NCBI RefSeq assembly: GCF_000025325.1
Contig: NC_013743.1
Location: 2,418,001-2,482,000 of the forward strand
Source of the DNA: Haloterrigena turkmenica DSM 5511
GTDB lineage: Archaea > Halobacteriota > Halobacteria > Halobacteriales > Natrialbaceae
DNA length: 64,000 bases
Reading direction: 5' to 3'
Under the pieces are notes generated by a model. The model worked only from the letters and a program-made list of their open reading frames with translations, ran no database searches and was not told the origin of the DNA. Made by a program: the position numbers and the translations under genes. Positions 1 to 8,497 of this stretch are shown one piece after another (within the stretch, counting starts at the first letter, position 1; every line of letters begins with the position of its first letter).

Positions 1-441
1 GACCAGGGTGATGGCGGCCTCGAGGATCGGACCCGTGTTGCCGACGACCCAGTCGGCGCCGACGCCGCCGCCCTCGATGGTCGGGCGAACCCGCATGACG
101 TCCTCGAAGAACGGGGCGCGCCCGGTGACGAACGCGGCCGCGCCGACCGCCAGCGCGAGGCCGAACAGGGCGCTGAGCCAGAAGGCGATTCGGCCCGACC
201 GACCGCCGCCCCCGTCGCCGCTCTCGTCGTCGCCGTCACCGCCGCTCCCCTCGCCGGTGGCCGGGCCGGGCCCGGCGTCCGCTCGCTGTTCGTCGGACGG
301 TACCCCATCCTGTGCCTCGCGTTTCCGGGCACTCGAGGTGGCCTCCCGATCGACCGCATCGGTCGTCCGCTCGCGCTCCCTCGCGGCCCGGACATCGTCG
401 CCTGCGTGGTCGTGTGTGTCCGCTGATCGGTCGTCGCTCAT
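1..441 (-). CDS. Partial membrane protein, third gene of the formate dehydrogenase operon
   Basis: I translated 147 residues from the ATG at 441 down to the window edge, where the gene is cut off. The first 83 residues are hydrophilic, rich in Asp, Glu, Arg and Gly, and probably disordered. A hydrophobic stretch at about residues 85-105 (core WLSALFGLALAV) is a clear membrane segment, and a second hydrophobic stretch may begin at the truncated end. The start lies two bases after the stop of the ferredoxin subunit, so it is very likely co-transcribed with fdhA and fdhB. By position it could be a membrane anchor or quinone-linking subunit of the complex, but too little is present to name a family. 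Confidence 0.7.
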   Translation of the reverse strand, partial: MSDDRSADTHDHAGDDVRAARERERTTDAVDREATSSARKREAQDGVPSDEQRADAGPGPATGEGSGGDGDDESGDGGGGRSGRIAFWLSALFGLALAVGAAAFVTGRAPFFEDVMRVRPTIEGGGVGADWVVGNTGPILEAAITLV

Positions 442-443
442 GG

Positions 444-1118
444 TCACTGGAACAGTTGGGCGTCCTCCTCGCCGAAGATGATCGCCATGGCCTCGTCGTT
501 GAAGAACGGCTGGCTGTCGCGGGCCTCGAGTTCGTCGGCGATCTCGCCGGCGCCGCCGACGAGGATGGCGTCGGTCGCACACTCCTCGGCGCAGGCCGGC
601 CCCTTCTGGACCTCTTGGCGTTCGCGACAGCCGGTGCACTTGTCCATGATGCCGCCGGTGCCGAAGATCTGGGCCGCGCCGTCGTTGCTGTCGGGAAACT
701 GCGGCGCGCCGAACGGACAGCCCGATAGACAGTACTGGCAGCCGACGCAGAGGTCCTCGTGGACCGATACGAAACCGTCGTCTTCCTTCTGGAGGGCGTT
801 GGTCGGACAGACCGAGACGCAGGGCGCGTTCTCGCAGTGGTAACACTGCATCGGCAGGCTGGTTTCGCCGGGGTTCTCCCCCGCGGCCAGCCGGCCGGTC
901 TTGTCGGCGTTCTCGCCCTGCGGGCCGGCGACGCCCTCGGCCATGGTCGTGATGTCGATGCGCTGGTTGTCGATCTCTCGGTCCCAGGTGCGCTTGCAGG
1001 CGACGACGCAGCCGCCGCAGTCGATGCACGCCTCGACGTCGGGGAAGATCCGCATCCCCTCGCCGGTGCTCATGACGCCTTGACTCATCACCTGGCCGGA
1101 GGATTCGTCCTGTGTCAT
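444..1118 (-). CDS. fdhB: Four-cluster ferredoxin (electron-transfer) subunit of formate dehydrogenase
   Basis: This 224-residue protein has 16 cysteines in four ferredoxin-type groups: C31/34/37/41, C92/95/100/104, C124/127/130/134 and C161/164/176/180. That is the pattern of the beta subunit of DMSO-reductase-family enzymes, which passes electrons from the molybdopterin subunit to a membrane or soluble acceptor through four [4Fe-4S] clusters. Its ATG overlaps the stop of the large subunit by ATGA, so the two are translationally coupled. It has no signal peptide. In the family this subunit is carried across the membrane with its Tat-bearing partner, and the same is expected here. The family assignment is secure; the formate specificity rests on the neighbouring large subunit. 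Confidence 0.88.
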   Translation of the reverse strand: MTQDESSGQVMSQGVMSTGEGMRIFPDVEACIDCGGCVVACKRTWDREIDNQRIDITTMAEGVAGPQGENADKTGRLAAGENPGETSLPMQCYHCENAPCVSVCPTNALQKEDDGFVSVHEDLCVGCQYCLSGCPFGAPQFPDSNDGAAQIFGTGGIMDKCTGCRERQEVQKGPACAEECATDAILVGGAGEIADELEARDSQPFFNDEAMAIIFGEEDAQLFQ

Positions 1119-4100
1119 AGTTGCTCACCGCCGTTCTCCATGTCCCACTCGCGGACGTCGTACTGCTTCTGCCTCCCGAGGCCGTTGCTGTCCTGCGGGT
1201 AGTCGATGAACTCCATGTCGAGGTCGTCGACCACGCTCTGGGTCGCCTTCTGGACGTGGACGACGCCCGACTTCGTCTCCTGCATCTGCGTCTCGGCGTC
1301 GAACCCGCTGGGCGTGATGATGTTCGCGCTCTCGCCGATCGCCAGCGGCTCGGTGCCGTCGGGCCAGTTCGGCGTCCTGTCCTCGCCGTGGAAGACCCCG
1401 CCCCAGTGGTAGGGCAGGAAGACCTCCTCGTCGTTGACGCGGTTGGTCACGTTGGCCTTCACGAGGATCGACCCCTTGTCGGCCGACGTGACGACGACGT
1501 GATCGTCGCCGCCGACGACGTCGAGTTCCTCGGCCAGACTGGGGCTGATCTCCGCGTACATGTGCGGCTGCCGGTCGGCGGTGTACTTGTTGTTCCGCGT
1601 CTCGGCGCCGCCGCCCTGATGTTCGACCTGTCTCCCTGACGTCATGATCACGGTCCGGCCGCTCTCGAAGTCGCTGCCGAGCTCCGTGTGGACCGCTGCG
1701 GTCGCCTGCTCCTGTACGCTCGCGTTGTTCTGATCGAGTCGCCAGAAGTTGGTCTGCTCGCCGTTGGCCGGCCACTCCTCGACCAGATCGGGTCGCGGAC
1801 TCTCGACGGGCTCGCGGTGGACCGGCACCGTGTCGATGAAGTTCCAGACGACCGCCCGGGCCTTTCCGCGCCCCGTCGGCGGGTCAGGCTGGGCGGCGTC
1901 GTACTCCTCGAACTCCGCGGGATCGACGTCCACCTGATCGCCGTACTGTTCGTTGACCGCCTGAGCCGCCTCGTACACCGACACGTCCTCGTCGAGGGCG
2001 GCCTGAACCGGCAGCGTCTGGCTCGAGGCCTCGGTGGGATCGTCGGGCAGAATCGTCGCGTAGCCGGGATACGACGGAACGCCCTGTATCTCCTGGCCGT
2101 CCCACCACGGCGCCTCGAACGACTCGGCGATCAGGTCCAGTCCGTCCTCCCCCTGCTGGTCGACGGTCTCCTGCAGGGGGTACTCCTTGTCGACGTCCAT
2201 CTCCGTCCACTCCTGGGGCGTCGGAGCCTGCTGGCCCCAATTTACCCGGAAGTCGTGGCCGCCGTCGCGGGGATCGGCCTCCTTCGTCCAGATGATCGGC
2301 GACCCGGGGTGGTCGCCGCCCCAGTAGGGCCAGGGGAGCGACCAGTAGTCGCCGTCGACGGGCGTGCCGGTGTTCTCCGCCCGCAGGTCCTCGGTGCTGA
2401 ACGCCCAGTCGTACTCGTGGTGTTGCTGGAGTTTCTCCGGTGGCTGCTGGTAGCCGATCGAGCGCACTCCGAGGTTGATCTCCCGGAGCGCCTCCTCGTA
2501 GGAGCTCCGGCCGTTGTGTTGCTCCGGGCCGGACCCCCAGTCGAAGTGCTCGCCGAAGCCCATGTAGTCGGCCAGTTCCTGCATGATCTGGAGGTCGGGC
2601 TTGGAGTTGTGCGCCGGCGTCGCGACGGCCTCGCTCCACTGGACCGACCGATGCGAGTTCGTGACCGACCGGACGTGCTCGTACTGACTCGAGGCCGGCA
2701 ACAGGAGGACGTCCGCGTCGTCGGGCAGCGTACTGGAGATCGCCGGGAAGACGTCGACGACGACCAGCAGGTCCAGTGCCTCCATGGCCCGTTTCATCTT
2801 GTCCATCTCGCTGATGGAGTTCGCCGAGTGCCCCCAGAAGAAGGCCATCTTCAGCGGGTTCGGCTGATAGAGGTTCGAGTCGAGCAGTCGGTCCTCCTGG
2901 CCCAGCGCGGCCTCGTACCAGCGGGCGACGGTCAGCCCGCGCTGGAACATCATCGACTGGGGATCCGGCTCCTCGAGCGGGGCGTCCTCCTGGAGCCCCT
3001 CGTCCTCGCTGCCTTCGCTGTCACCATCGCCACCGCCTTGCTCCCCGCCGTTCGGCGATTCGCCCTCGTCCTCCGAGTCGGATTCTCCCTCTTCGACTGA
3101 GGCGGGGACCTCGAGGCCAGCCCACATCTCGTTGGGCATCCGTTCGAAGTTCCGGTAGAGGTCCTCGAAAGAGATGCTGCCGCTGGTCCAGGGACTCTGA
3201 TCCCAGACCGACGACCAGTGCTCCCACGAGCCGGGCGCGTCGACGCCGTAGTAGCCCGGCAGGATGCTCGCGTCGACGCCGAGGTCGGTCGCGCCTTGGA
3301 CGTTGGCGTGGCCGCGCATGACCTGCAGGCCGCCGCCTGATCGGGCCGCGCTCCCGGTCGCGAGGCTAAAGAGGGCGTATGAGCGAATGTTCTGGGTGCC
3401 GTTGTTGTGCTGGGTGCCGCCCATCGCCCACTCGACCTGAATGTGGGGCGAGTTCTCGACGATCAGGTCGCCGATCTCCTCGAGATCCTCCTGGTCGATC
3501 CAGGTGATGTCTGCGACGGTCTCGAGGTCGTACTGATCGAGTTCGGCCTCGACGTCGGGCCACCCCATCACGCGGTCCCCGAGGAACGTGTCGTCGAGCC
3601 CATCCTGCTCCCGGACGTAGTTGAGCAGGCCGAAGACGAGCGCGACGTCCGTCCCCGGCCGGAGTCGGTGGAAGTAGTCGGCGTGGGCCGACGTCTTCGT
3701 GTACCGGGGATCGATCGAGACGATCGTGCCGCCCCGCGCCTGTCCCTCGAGGATGTGCTGCATCGCGATCGGATGGGACTCGGCGGGGTTCTGCCCGAGG
3801 ATGATCAACAGGTCGAAGTTGCGGTAGTCGTTGATCGTGTTCGTCATCGCGCCGAACCCCCAGGTGTTGGCGAGCCCGGTGACGGTCGGCGAGTGGCAGA
3901 TCCGCGCCTGGTGGTCGACGTTGTTCGTCCCCATGAACGCCGCGAGCTTCCGGCTGGCGTAGGCCGCCTCGTTCGAGTGGTGGGCGCTGCCCAGAAGCAT
4001 CACGCTCTCGCGGCTGTACTCCTCGACGGTCTCCTCCCAGGTGTCGACGATCTCCTGGTAGGCCTCGTCCCACGTCACCCGCCGCCACTCGCCGTCTTCC

Positions 4101-4450
4101 TTTCGCATCGGGTGTTTCAGCCGCTTGGGCGAGTGCTCGGTCTCGAGGATGCCCGCACCCTTCGAGCAGAGCGAGCCGTTGTTGATCGGATTCTCGAACC
4201 ACGGCTCCTGAGCGACGAAGGAGTTGCCGTCCTTGACGGCCTTGAACCCGCAGCCGACGGCACAGTAGTTGCAAATCACCTTCGCCGTCTCTTCCCCCTC
4301 TGGAACGCCGTCGTCCTCCTGTTCTTCCTGGGTGCCGAGGACGTGGCCCGTCACGCCCCCGCCGAGAAAGATCCCGCCGGCGAGCGCGCTGGCCTTCATG
4401 AACGAGCGCCGGTCGAGGTCGATCGTGACCGGCTCGTCCGCCGCGCTCAT
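1115..4450 (-). CDS. fdhA: Formate dehydrogenase large subunit (molybdopterin, Cys type)
   Basis: This 1111-residue member of the molybdopterin oxidoreductase family oxidises formate to CO2. A Tat signal is visible (RRSFMK at residues 14-19, then a hydrophobic h-region), so the enzyme is expected to act outside the cytoplasmic membrane. The N-terminal [4Fe-4S] ligands are C60, C63, C67 and C95. The segment ARICHSPTV at about residues 183-191 aligns with the active site of FdnG-type formate dehydrogenases, with Cys185 in place of selenocysteine followed by the catalytic His186. An acidic Ser/Gly/Glu insert at about 452-498 is absent from ordinary homologues and looks like a disordered surface loop. 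The C-terminal third has the usual pterin-binding domain. Alternatives are another molybdopterin oxidoreductase, but the Cys-His motif favours formate. It is the first gene of a leftward operon. Confidence 0.85.
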   Translation of the reverse strand: MSAADEPVTIDLDRRSFMKASALAGGIFLGGGVTGHVLGTQEEQEDDGVPEGEETAKVICNYCAVGCGFKAVKDGNSFVAQEPWFENPINNGSLCSKGAGILETEHSPKRLKHPMRKEDGEWRRVTWDEAYQEIVDTWEETVEEYSRESVMLLGSAHHSNEAAYASRKLAAFMGTNNVDHQARICHSPTVTGLANTWGFGAMTNTINDYRNFDLLIILGQNPAESHPIAMQHILEGQARGGTIVSIDPRYTKTSAHADYFHRLRPGTDVALVFGLLNYVREQDGLDDTFLGDRVMGWPDVEAELDQYDLETVADITWIDQEDLEEIGDLIVENSPHIQVEWAMGGTQHNNGTQNIRSYALFSLATGSAARSGGGLQVMRGHANVQGATDLGVDASILPGYYGVDAPGSWEHWSSVWDQSPWTSGSISFEDLYRNFERMPNEMWAGLEVPASVEEGESDSEDEGESPNGGEQGGGDGDSEGSEDEGLQEDAPLEEPDPQSMMFQRGLTVARWYEAALGQEDRLLDSNLYQPNPLKMAFFWGHSANSISEMDKMKRAMEALDLLVVVDVFPAISSTLPDDADVLLLPASSQYEHVRSVTNSHRSVQWSEAVATPAHNSKPDLQIMQELADYMGFGEHFDWGSGPEQHNGRSSYEEALREINLGVRSIGYQQPPEKLQQHHEYDWAFSTEDLRAENTGTPVDGDYWSLPWPYWGGDHPGSPIIWTKEADPRDGGHDFRVNWGQQAPTPQEWTEMDVDKEYPLQETVDQQGEDGLDLIAESFEAPWWDGQEIQGVPSYPGYATILPDDPTEASSQTLPVQAALDEDVSVYEAAQAVNEQYGDQVDVDPAEFEEYDAAQPDPPTGRGKARAVVWNFIDTVPVHREPVESPRPDLVEEWPANGEQTNFWRLDQNNASVQEQATAAVHTELGSDFESGRTVIMTSGRQVEHQGGGAETRNNKYTADRQPHMYAEISPSLAEELDVVGGDDHVVVTSADKGSILVKANVTNRVNDEEVFLPYHWGGVFHGEDRTPNWPDGTEPLAIGESANIITPSGFDAETQMQETKSGVVHVQKATQSVVDDLDMEFIDYPQDSNGLGRQKQYDVREWDMENGGEQL

Positions 4451-4551
4451 GGCATCACGCCCGTTGCTGCGACGATCGCAAGTGCACCTTCCCGTCGGTT
4501 CGGTGTCGTGCTACGTACACCCATGGTACCGCCTTCCCCGGTACCCACTAT

Positions 4552-4559
4552 CAATATTT
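4552..4559 (-). promoter_or_regulatory. Probable TATA box for the formate dehydrogenase operon
   Basis: On the minus strand an A/T-rich octamer (AAATATTG) lies about 100 bases upstream of the fdhA ATG, in otherwise GC-rich sequence. Transcription would start near 4528 and give a leader of roughly 80 bases. It is assigned by composition and position only. Confidence 0.4.
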
Positions 4560-4599
4560 GCCTGAGTCAGAACGTCGGAATTTATCGTTCGTCTAGGTT

Positions 4600-4643
4600 A
4601 TTCGTTTATTACTCGAACAGGTGCGGGATATGATTCGTTTATT
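4600..4643. promoter_or_regulatory. Direct repeat ATTCGTTTATT x2 in the divergent fdh / polyferredoxin promoter region
   Basis: The same 11 bases occur at 4600-4610 and 4633-4643, exactly 33 bases apart (about three helical turns, so on one face of the DNA). A related TTTATCGTTCGT lies at 4581-4592. The repeats sit in the 264-base gap between the leftward fdhA operon and the rightward HdrA-like gene. They are candidate binding sites for a regulator shared by both units, or core promoter elements. Confidence 0.4.
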
Positions 4644-4714
4644 CTGACGTGACGTGAGAAGCGCGTGCTTACTCGGCGCAACGTTCATATCGTGTCATGG
4701 GATAGCAAGACAGG

Positions 4715-6853
4715 ATGAAGGTCGGGAGTTTCGTCTGTTCCTGTGCCGACACGTGTGACATCGACCTCGAGGCGGCCCGGGAGGGGGTCGAGGGCGTCGA
4801 CGTCGCGGCGAGTTCGCGGCTGCTCTGCGAGGACGGCCTGCCCGCGATGGAACAGGTGATCGACGAGTACGACCTCGACCAGCTGATCGTCACCTGCCCC
4901 GAGCGGCGAGTCCAGCGGAAACTCGAGCGCGTCGCCGGAGCGCAGGGGGTCCACCCCGACGCCGTCTCGTTCGTCGACCAGCGCGAGGGTGCGGGCTGGG
5001 TCCACGACGAGGCCGGCGCGACGGCGAAGACCGCCCGCATGGTCAACGCCCGGCAGGCCGGCCTCGAGGCCGAGTCCCCGTCGCGAACGCTCACGGCGGC
5101 GGCCGGCGACAGCGTCGCGGTCGTCGCCGATCCCGACACCGCCGCGGCGCTCGCCGACGACGCCGACGTGACGCTGATCGCCGACGGCGAGGAGTACGTC
5201 GATAGCGCGGCTGCGCTCGACGACGTGACCATCGAACGCGGGCGCGTCGTCGACGTTGACGGCCGCTTCGGCGAGTTCGAGGTCCGTCTCGAGTCCCAGG
5301 TCACCGAGGAGTGTATCTCCTGTATGAAGTGCGTCCGCGAGGGCCCGGACGGGCAGGTGACGCGCTATCCGGTTGATATCGACCCCGACGCACCCGACGG
5401 CGCGTGGACGGACGTCTGTCCCACCGACGCGATCGAGATGAGCGGCGTCCAGCGGACGCTCGAGTTCGACCAGATCGTCTACCCTGCGGCGAACCGAGAG
5501 ACTCGGGGCGGCCGCGTCGGCTTCTACACTGCGCCGATCGACGCGGCGACGATCTCCGCGGTGCGAAAGCACCTCGGCGGCATCGAAAAGCCCGCTCACC
5601 TCGATCTCGAGATGGACGTCTGCGCGGCCGGTGACTCGAGCCAGCCGGGCTGCAACGAGTGCGTCGAGGCCTGCCCGCACGACGCGGTCGAGCGCTCGCG
5701 GATCGACGAGGTCGCGTTCCACGAGGAGGCCTGCCAGAACTGCGGGGCCTGCACCAGCGCCTGTCCGACGGGCGCGACGCGGCTGCGCGAGCCCTCGAAC
5801 GAGCGCATCGCCCGCGAGGTCGAGGCCCTGCTGCGACCGACCGACGAGGAAGGAGGCTGGCTCCTGAACCGCTCGGGTTCGGACGTCGAATCGCCCATCG
5901 TCGCGTTCGTCTGTTCCGAAGAGGCCGACGACGCGCTGGCGGAGTACGGCCGTCTGGCCGCCGCGGGCAAGGCCGCAGTCGAGTACCCGCCGATCCTCCC
6001 CGTGCGCGTGAACTGTACCGATACCGTCGGCGAGGCCCACGCGATGCACGCGCTGGCCTGCGGCGCCGACGGCGTCGCCGTCGTCGGCTGCGGCGGCGAC
6101 TGCCTGCACTCCGGCCCTGATCCGAAGGCCGACCTCGTCGAGCGCCTCAACCGGGCCAGCAGCGACCTCGAGCTCGGCGACCGGTTCGCGTTCTTCGCGC
6201 CGGATCCAGACGAGCCGGGCGCCTTCGTGGAGGCGATTTCGACCTTCGCCGTCGAACTCGAGCCCTCGCCAATTTCGGCCGGCGAGTACGAGGCCACCGG
6301 CGGAATCGATGACGGGAGGGAGAGCCCGCCGTTCGACAGCCACGGCTGGACGTTAGAGAGCGTCCGGGCGATCCTCGAGCACGTCGACCCCGACCGCGAG
6401 GTGATTCGAGGGCTGAAGGACTTCGGCCGGATGGAGGTCGGCGACGGCTGTACGCTCACGCCCACGTGTTCGAACCTCTGTCCGACCGACGCGATTCGCC
6501 GCGACGAGGAGACGGCGACGCTGGAGTTCAACCACGAGCAGTGCGTCAACTGCGGCACCTGCGAGGAGGGCTGCGTCGAGGACGTAATCGCGATGCGCGA
6601 CGGCCTCGACCTGACGCTGCTGCCGGAGAACCGCCCGGACGCGGACGATCCCGCCTGGGTCGCGGTCCACGACGGCGAGATGCGCGAGTGCAATCGCTGC
6701 GGGAAGCCCTTCGCGAGCGAGGGCACCGCACGGAAGATCCAGTCGGAGGTCGGCGACGCCGTCGCCGGACTCGTGCCGGGTGCACAGGGGAGCGTCTTCG
6801 AGTACTGCGGCGACTGTCGCGCGCAACTGCTCTACGACCGCGGCAACGGCTAA
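4715..6853 (+). CDS. HdrA/MvhD-like multi-cluster ferredoxin fusion protein
   Basis: This 712-residue protein is built from redox modules. Residues 1-75 resemble the N-terminus of heterodisulfide reductase HdrA (C8, C10, C14, C38, C61). Residues 130-170 are a short Rossmann-like stretch with no GxGxxG FAD motif, so the flavin domain of HdrA seems lost. Ferredoxin cysteines follow at C200/203/206 with C235, and at C340/343/346/350 with further Cys at 303-320. Residues about 395-510 match the MvhD/FlpD iron-sulfur subunit (CGADGVAVVGCGGDC). Another ferredoxin-like set is C585/C589 and C610/613/616/620. Two CxxC knuckles near 669 and 702 resemble rubredoxin or zinc ribbons. It lies divergent to fdhA and 32 bases before a TorD chaperone gene, so electron transfer linked to formate oxidation is a fair inference. 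Partner and substrate are unknown. Confidence 0.75.
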   Translation: MKVGSFVCSCADTCDIDLEAAREGVEGVDVAASSRLLCEDGLPAMEQVIDEYDLDQLIVTCPERRVQRKLERVAGAQGVHPDAVSFVDQREGAGWVHDEAGATAKTARMVNARQAGLEAESPSRTLTAAAGDSVAVVADPDTAAALADDADVTLIADGEEYVDSAAALDDVTIERGRVVDVDGRFGEFEVRLESQVTEECISCMKCVREGPDGQVTRYPVDIDPDAPDGAWTDVCPTDAIEMSGVQRTLEFDQIVYPAANRETRGGRVGFYTAPIDAATISAVRKHLGGIEKPAHLDLEMDVCAAGDSSQPGCNECVEACPHDAVERSRIDEVAFHEEACQNCGACTSACPTGATRLREPSNERIAREVEALLRPTDEEGGWLLNRSGSDVESPIVAFVCSEEADDALAEYGRLAAAGKAAVEYPPILPVRVNCTDTVGEAHAMHALACGADGVAVVGCGGDCLHSGPDPKADLVERLNRASSDLELGDRFAFFAPDPDEPGAFVEAISTFAVELEPSPISAGEYEATGGIDDGRESPPFDSHGWTLESVRAILEHVDPDREVIRGLKDFGRMEVGDGCTLTPTCSNLCPTDAIRRDEETATLEFNHEQCVNCGTCEEGCVEDVIAMRDGLDLTLLPENRPDADDPAWVAVHDGEMRECNRCGKPFASEGTARKIQSEVGDAVAGLVPGAQGSVFEYCGDCRAQLLYDRGNG

Positions 6854-6885
6854 TCGCGACTGACGATCACGATCGACCCACAGTC

Positions 6886-7518
6886 ATGAGTGTAAACCAA
6901 CAAGCGCTATACGAAGCACGGCTCGAGCTGGTGAACTTCCTGATCGACGCGTTCGCGGACGTGCCCAGCGAGGCGTTCGTCGAGGCAATTCTCTCGGAAG
7001 ACGTCCTGTTACCCGACGAGGGCGCCGGTGAGAAACTCGACGAGGGGTTCGCGACCCTCGAGTCGTTCATCGAGGCGAACCGCGATCGGGAGGTCGAGGA
7101 CGTTCGAGACGACCTCGAGCGCGAGTTCACCCGGCTGTTCGTCGGCCCGCGACCGCCGATCCTCCCCCACGAGACCTACTACCGCGAGGACACGGACTTC
7201 CGCGGCGCGGGACTGGCGAAAGTCGAGGCCAGCTACGGCGCCGCGGGCTGGTCGCCGCCCGAGGAGTACCCCGAGGAGAACGACTACGTCGCCGTCGAAC
7301 TCGCTTTCCTCCGCTATCTGATCCGCCAGCAGCGGGCCGGCTACGAGGAGACCGTCGGCTACCAGCGCGTCTTCCACGAGGAACACCTCTCCGAGTGGAT
7401 CCCCGCCTTCGCCGCCGACGTTCGCGAGACCACCGACGAGCGGTTCTACGAGGCCGTCGCTTCGATCCTCGAGGGAACCGTCGCGTTCGAGGAGGAGATC
7501 GCGATGAGCACGGCCTGA
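6886..7518 (+). CDS. TorD/DmsD-family molybdoenzyme chaperone
   Basis: This 210-residue, largely helical acidic protein has the mark of the TorD/NarJ chaperone family: the conserved segment FVGPRPPILPHETYYRE at about residues 85-101, followed by helices rich in Leu and Phe (ELAFLRYLIRQQ). Such proteins bind Tat signals and load molybdopterin before export. The obvious client is the Tat-signal-bearing formate dehydrogenase encoded divergently 2.4 kb away. The chosen ATG is 32 bases after the stop of the HdrA-like gene, which suggests co-transcription. The reading frame is open further upstream but overlaps the HdrA-like gene there, so the longer form is unlikely. Confidence 0.82.
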   Translation: MSVNQQALYEARLELVNFLIDAFADVPSEAFVEAILSEDVLLPDEGAGEKLDEGFATLESFIEANRDREVEDVRDDLEREFTRLFVGPRPPILPHETYYREDTDFRGAGLAKVEASYGAAGWSPPEEYPEENDYVAVELAFLRYLIRQQRAGYEETVGYQRVFHEEHLSEWIPAFAADVRETTDERFYEAVASILEGTVAFEEEIAMSTA

Positions 7519-7655
7519 GTACGGAACCGCGTTGCGGAATCGGTCGCTCGCAACCGACTCACGCCGAGACTGGTCACGAGCGCTGAGTGTTCGGCTCGAC
7601 ATACACCAACTATGTGGGTGTTAGCATTAAGCACGGAACTCGCGTGGCTATCGTC

Positions 7656-7850
7656 GTGACTCGCATACTAAACCCGCAAACGAACACCGCACACAAACCG
7701 CGCGACGATGGGAGCGCCCGCGCGACGGCGTGCGGCTCGCTCGTGAGCGCGACCCACGACCGCACCCGCGTCGTCTCCGACGAGACGGTCCAGACGTCGG
7801 CCGTGATCAAACGGTGCGGCAGCTGTTTCGACGACGTCACTGGCTACTGA
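7656..7850 (+). CDS. Small haloarchaeal protein with C-terminal RCGSCFDD motif (tentative)
   Basis: A 64-residue frame starts at a GTG. Its sequence (RILNPQTNTAHKPRDDG near the start, IKRCGSCFDDVTGY at the end) is like small haloarchaeal zinc-ribbon-type proteins that end in a CxxCF motif. An alternative GTG lies at 7644. I do not know a function. The evidence is a conserved-looking C-terminus and the absence of any other gene between 7519 and 7878. Confidence 0.4.
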   Translation: MTRILNPQTNTAHKPRDDGSARATACGSLVSATHDRTRVVSDETVQTSAVIKRCGSCFDDVTGY

Positions 7851-7878
7851 CGAGACCGCAGAATCGAACCGCACGCGA

Positions 7879-8040
7879 TCAGTCGTCTTCGTCCCGGAAT
7901 CCTTCGAGGACCTCGTCGCTGAACGAAACGTCCCCGTCGACCTCGCCGTCGTTGATGCGGTGTGGCGCCTCGTGATCCCACACCTCCCTGCCGCACGAGC
8001 ACTCGAGGGCCGGCTTCGGTTTCCAGTCGGTGTGCGTCAT
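7879..8040 (-). CDS. Small acidic protein with CxC motif, hypothetical
   Basis: This 53-residue protein starts MTHTDWKPKPALECSCG. A CxC and a following His-rich stretch (WDHEAPHRIND) could bind a metal, and the rest is acidic. Upstream, at about 8065-8070, GATTATAG on the plus strand gives a possible TATA box for the minus strand. No family is recognised. It overlaps no other gene and has typical codon use, so it is probably real. Confidence 0.5.
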   Translation of the reverse strand: MTHTDWKPKPALECSCGREVWDHEAPHRINDGEVDGDVSFSDEVLEGFRDEDD

Positions 8041-8140
8041 AGACACACGTTCACTAGCCACGGGATTATAGCTTTCCCGCGATTCGCGTACAGGTCGGCA
8101 CCTCGACGGTTGACTCCACACGTTCGGGCGGCGTCGTCGA

Positions 8141-8497
8141 TCACCACGGGCGCGGATCGTCCGGATCCGCGGACTCCGTCTCCTCGCCCTCGAGGAACGC
8201 TCGCGCGAACAGGTCGACGTGCATCGCGAGGACGTCCGCGGGCTCGAGCCCGTACGCGCCGGCCTGCTTCTCGAGGAAAGCCGCGAGGTCGTCGCTCGGA
8301 TAGTGGTGAATCGCGCCATCCTCGACGGCGAACTCGACCTCGGTCGCGTCGGCGACGAGGTGTTCGATCTCGAGCAGTGCCTGTTCGGCCTTGGTCTCGA
8401 GGGCGTCGTCCTCGTCCATGAGGCGGTTATCGCCCCAGTCGGCCGCGGCCTCGCGGAACCGGTCGCTGACGGGGACGGTGAGTCGGTCGTCGGTCAT
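8141..8497 (-). CDS. Haloarchaeal conserved-type hypothetical protein
   Basis: This is a 118-residue acidic protein with no membrane segment and no recognised domain. The start at 8497 (MTDDRLTVPVSDRF) overlaps the stop of the upstream membrane-protein gene by ATGA, which is why it is preferred to the start five codons earlier. The middle (ALLEIEHLVADATEVEFAV) looks like a helix-strand fold, and the end is a short disordered acidic tail. The two genes form a small leftward operon. Function unknown. Confidence 0.6.
   Translation of the reverse strand: MTDDRLTVPVSDRFREAAADWGDNRLMDEDDALETKAEQALLEIEHLVADATEVEFAVEDGAIHHYPSDDLAAFLEKQAGAYGLEPADVLAMHVDLFARAFLEGEETESADPDDPRPW

Noticed and set aside
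1688-3100. Long open frame on the plus strand opposite fdhA (470 residues)
   Set aside because: It is antisense to a clear molybdopterin enzyme, and its Val/Arg/Leu-rich translation is the usual shadow of GC-rich coding sequence.
3890-3900. Selenocysteine codon in formate dehydrogenase
   Set aside because: The active-site codon is Cys (ARICHSPTV) and the frame has no internal TGA.
4685-6343. Open frame of 552 residues opposite the HdrA-like gene
   Set aside because: Same reason: repetitive Arg/Val/Asp composition without motifs, opposite a gene with many conserved cysteines.
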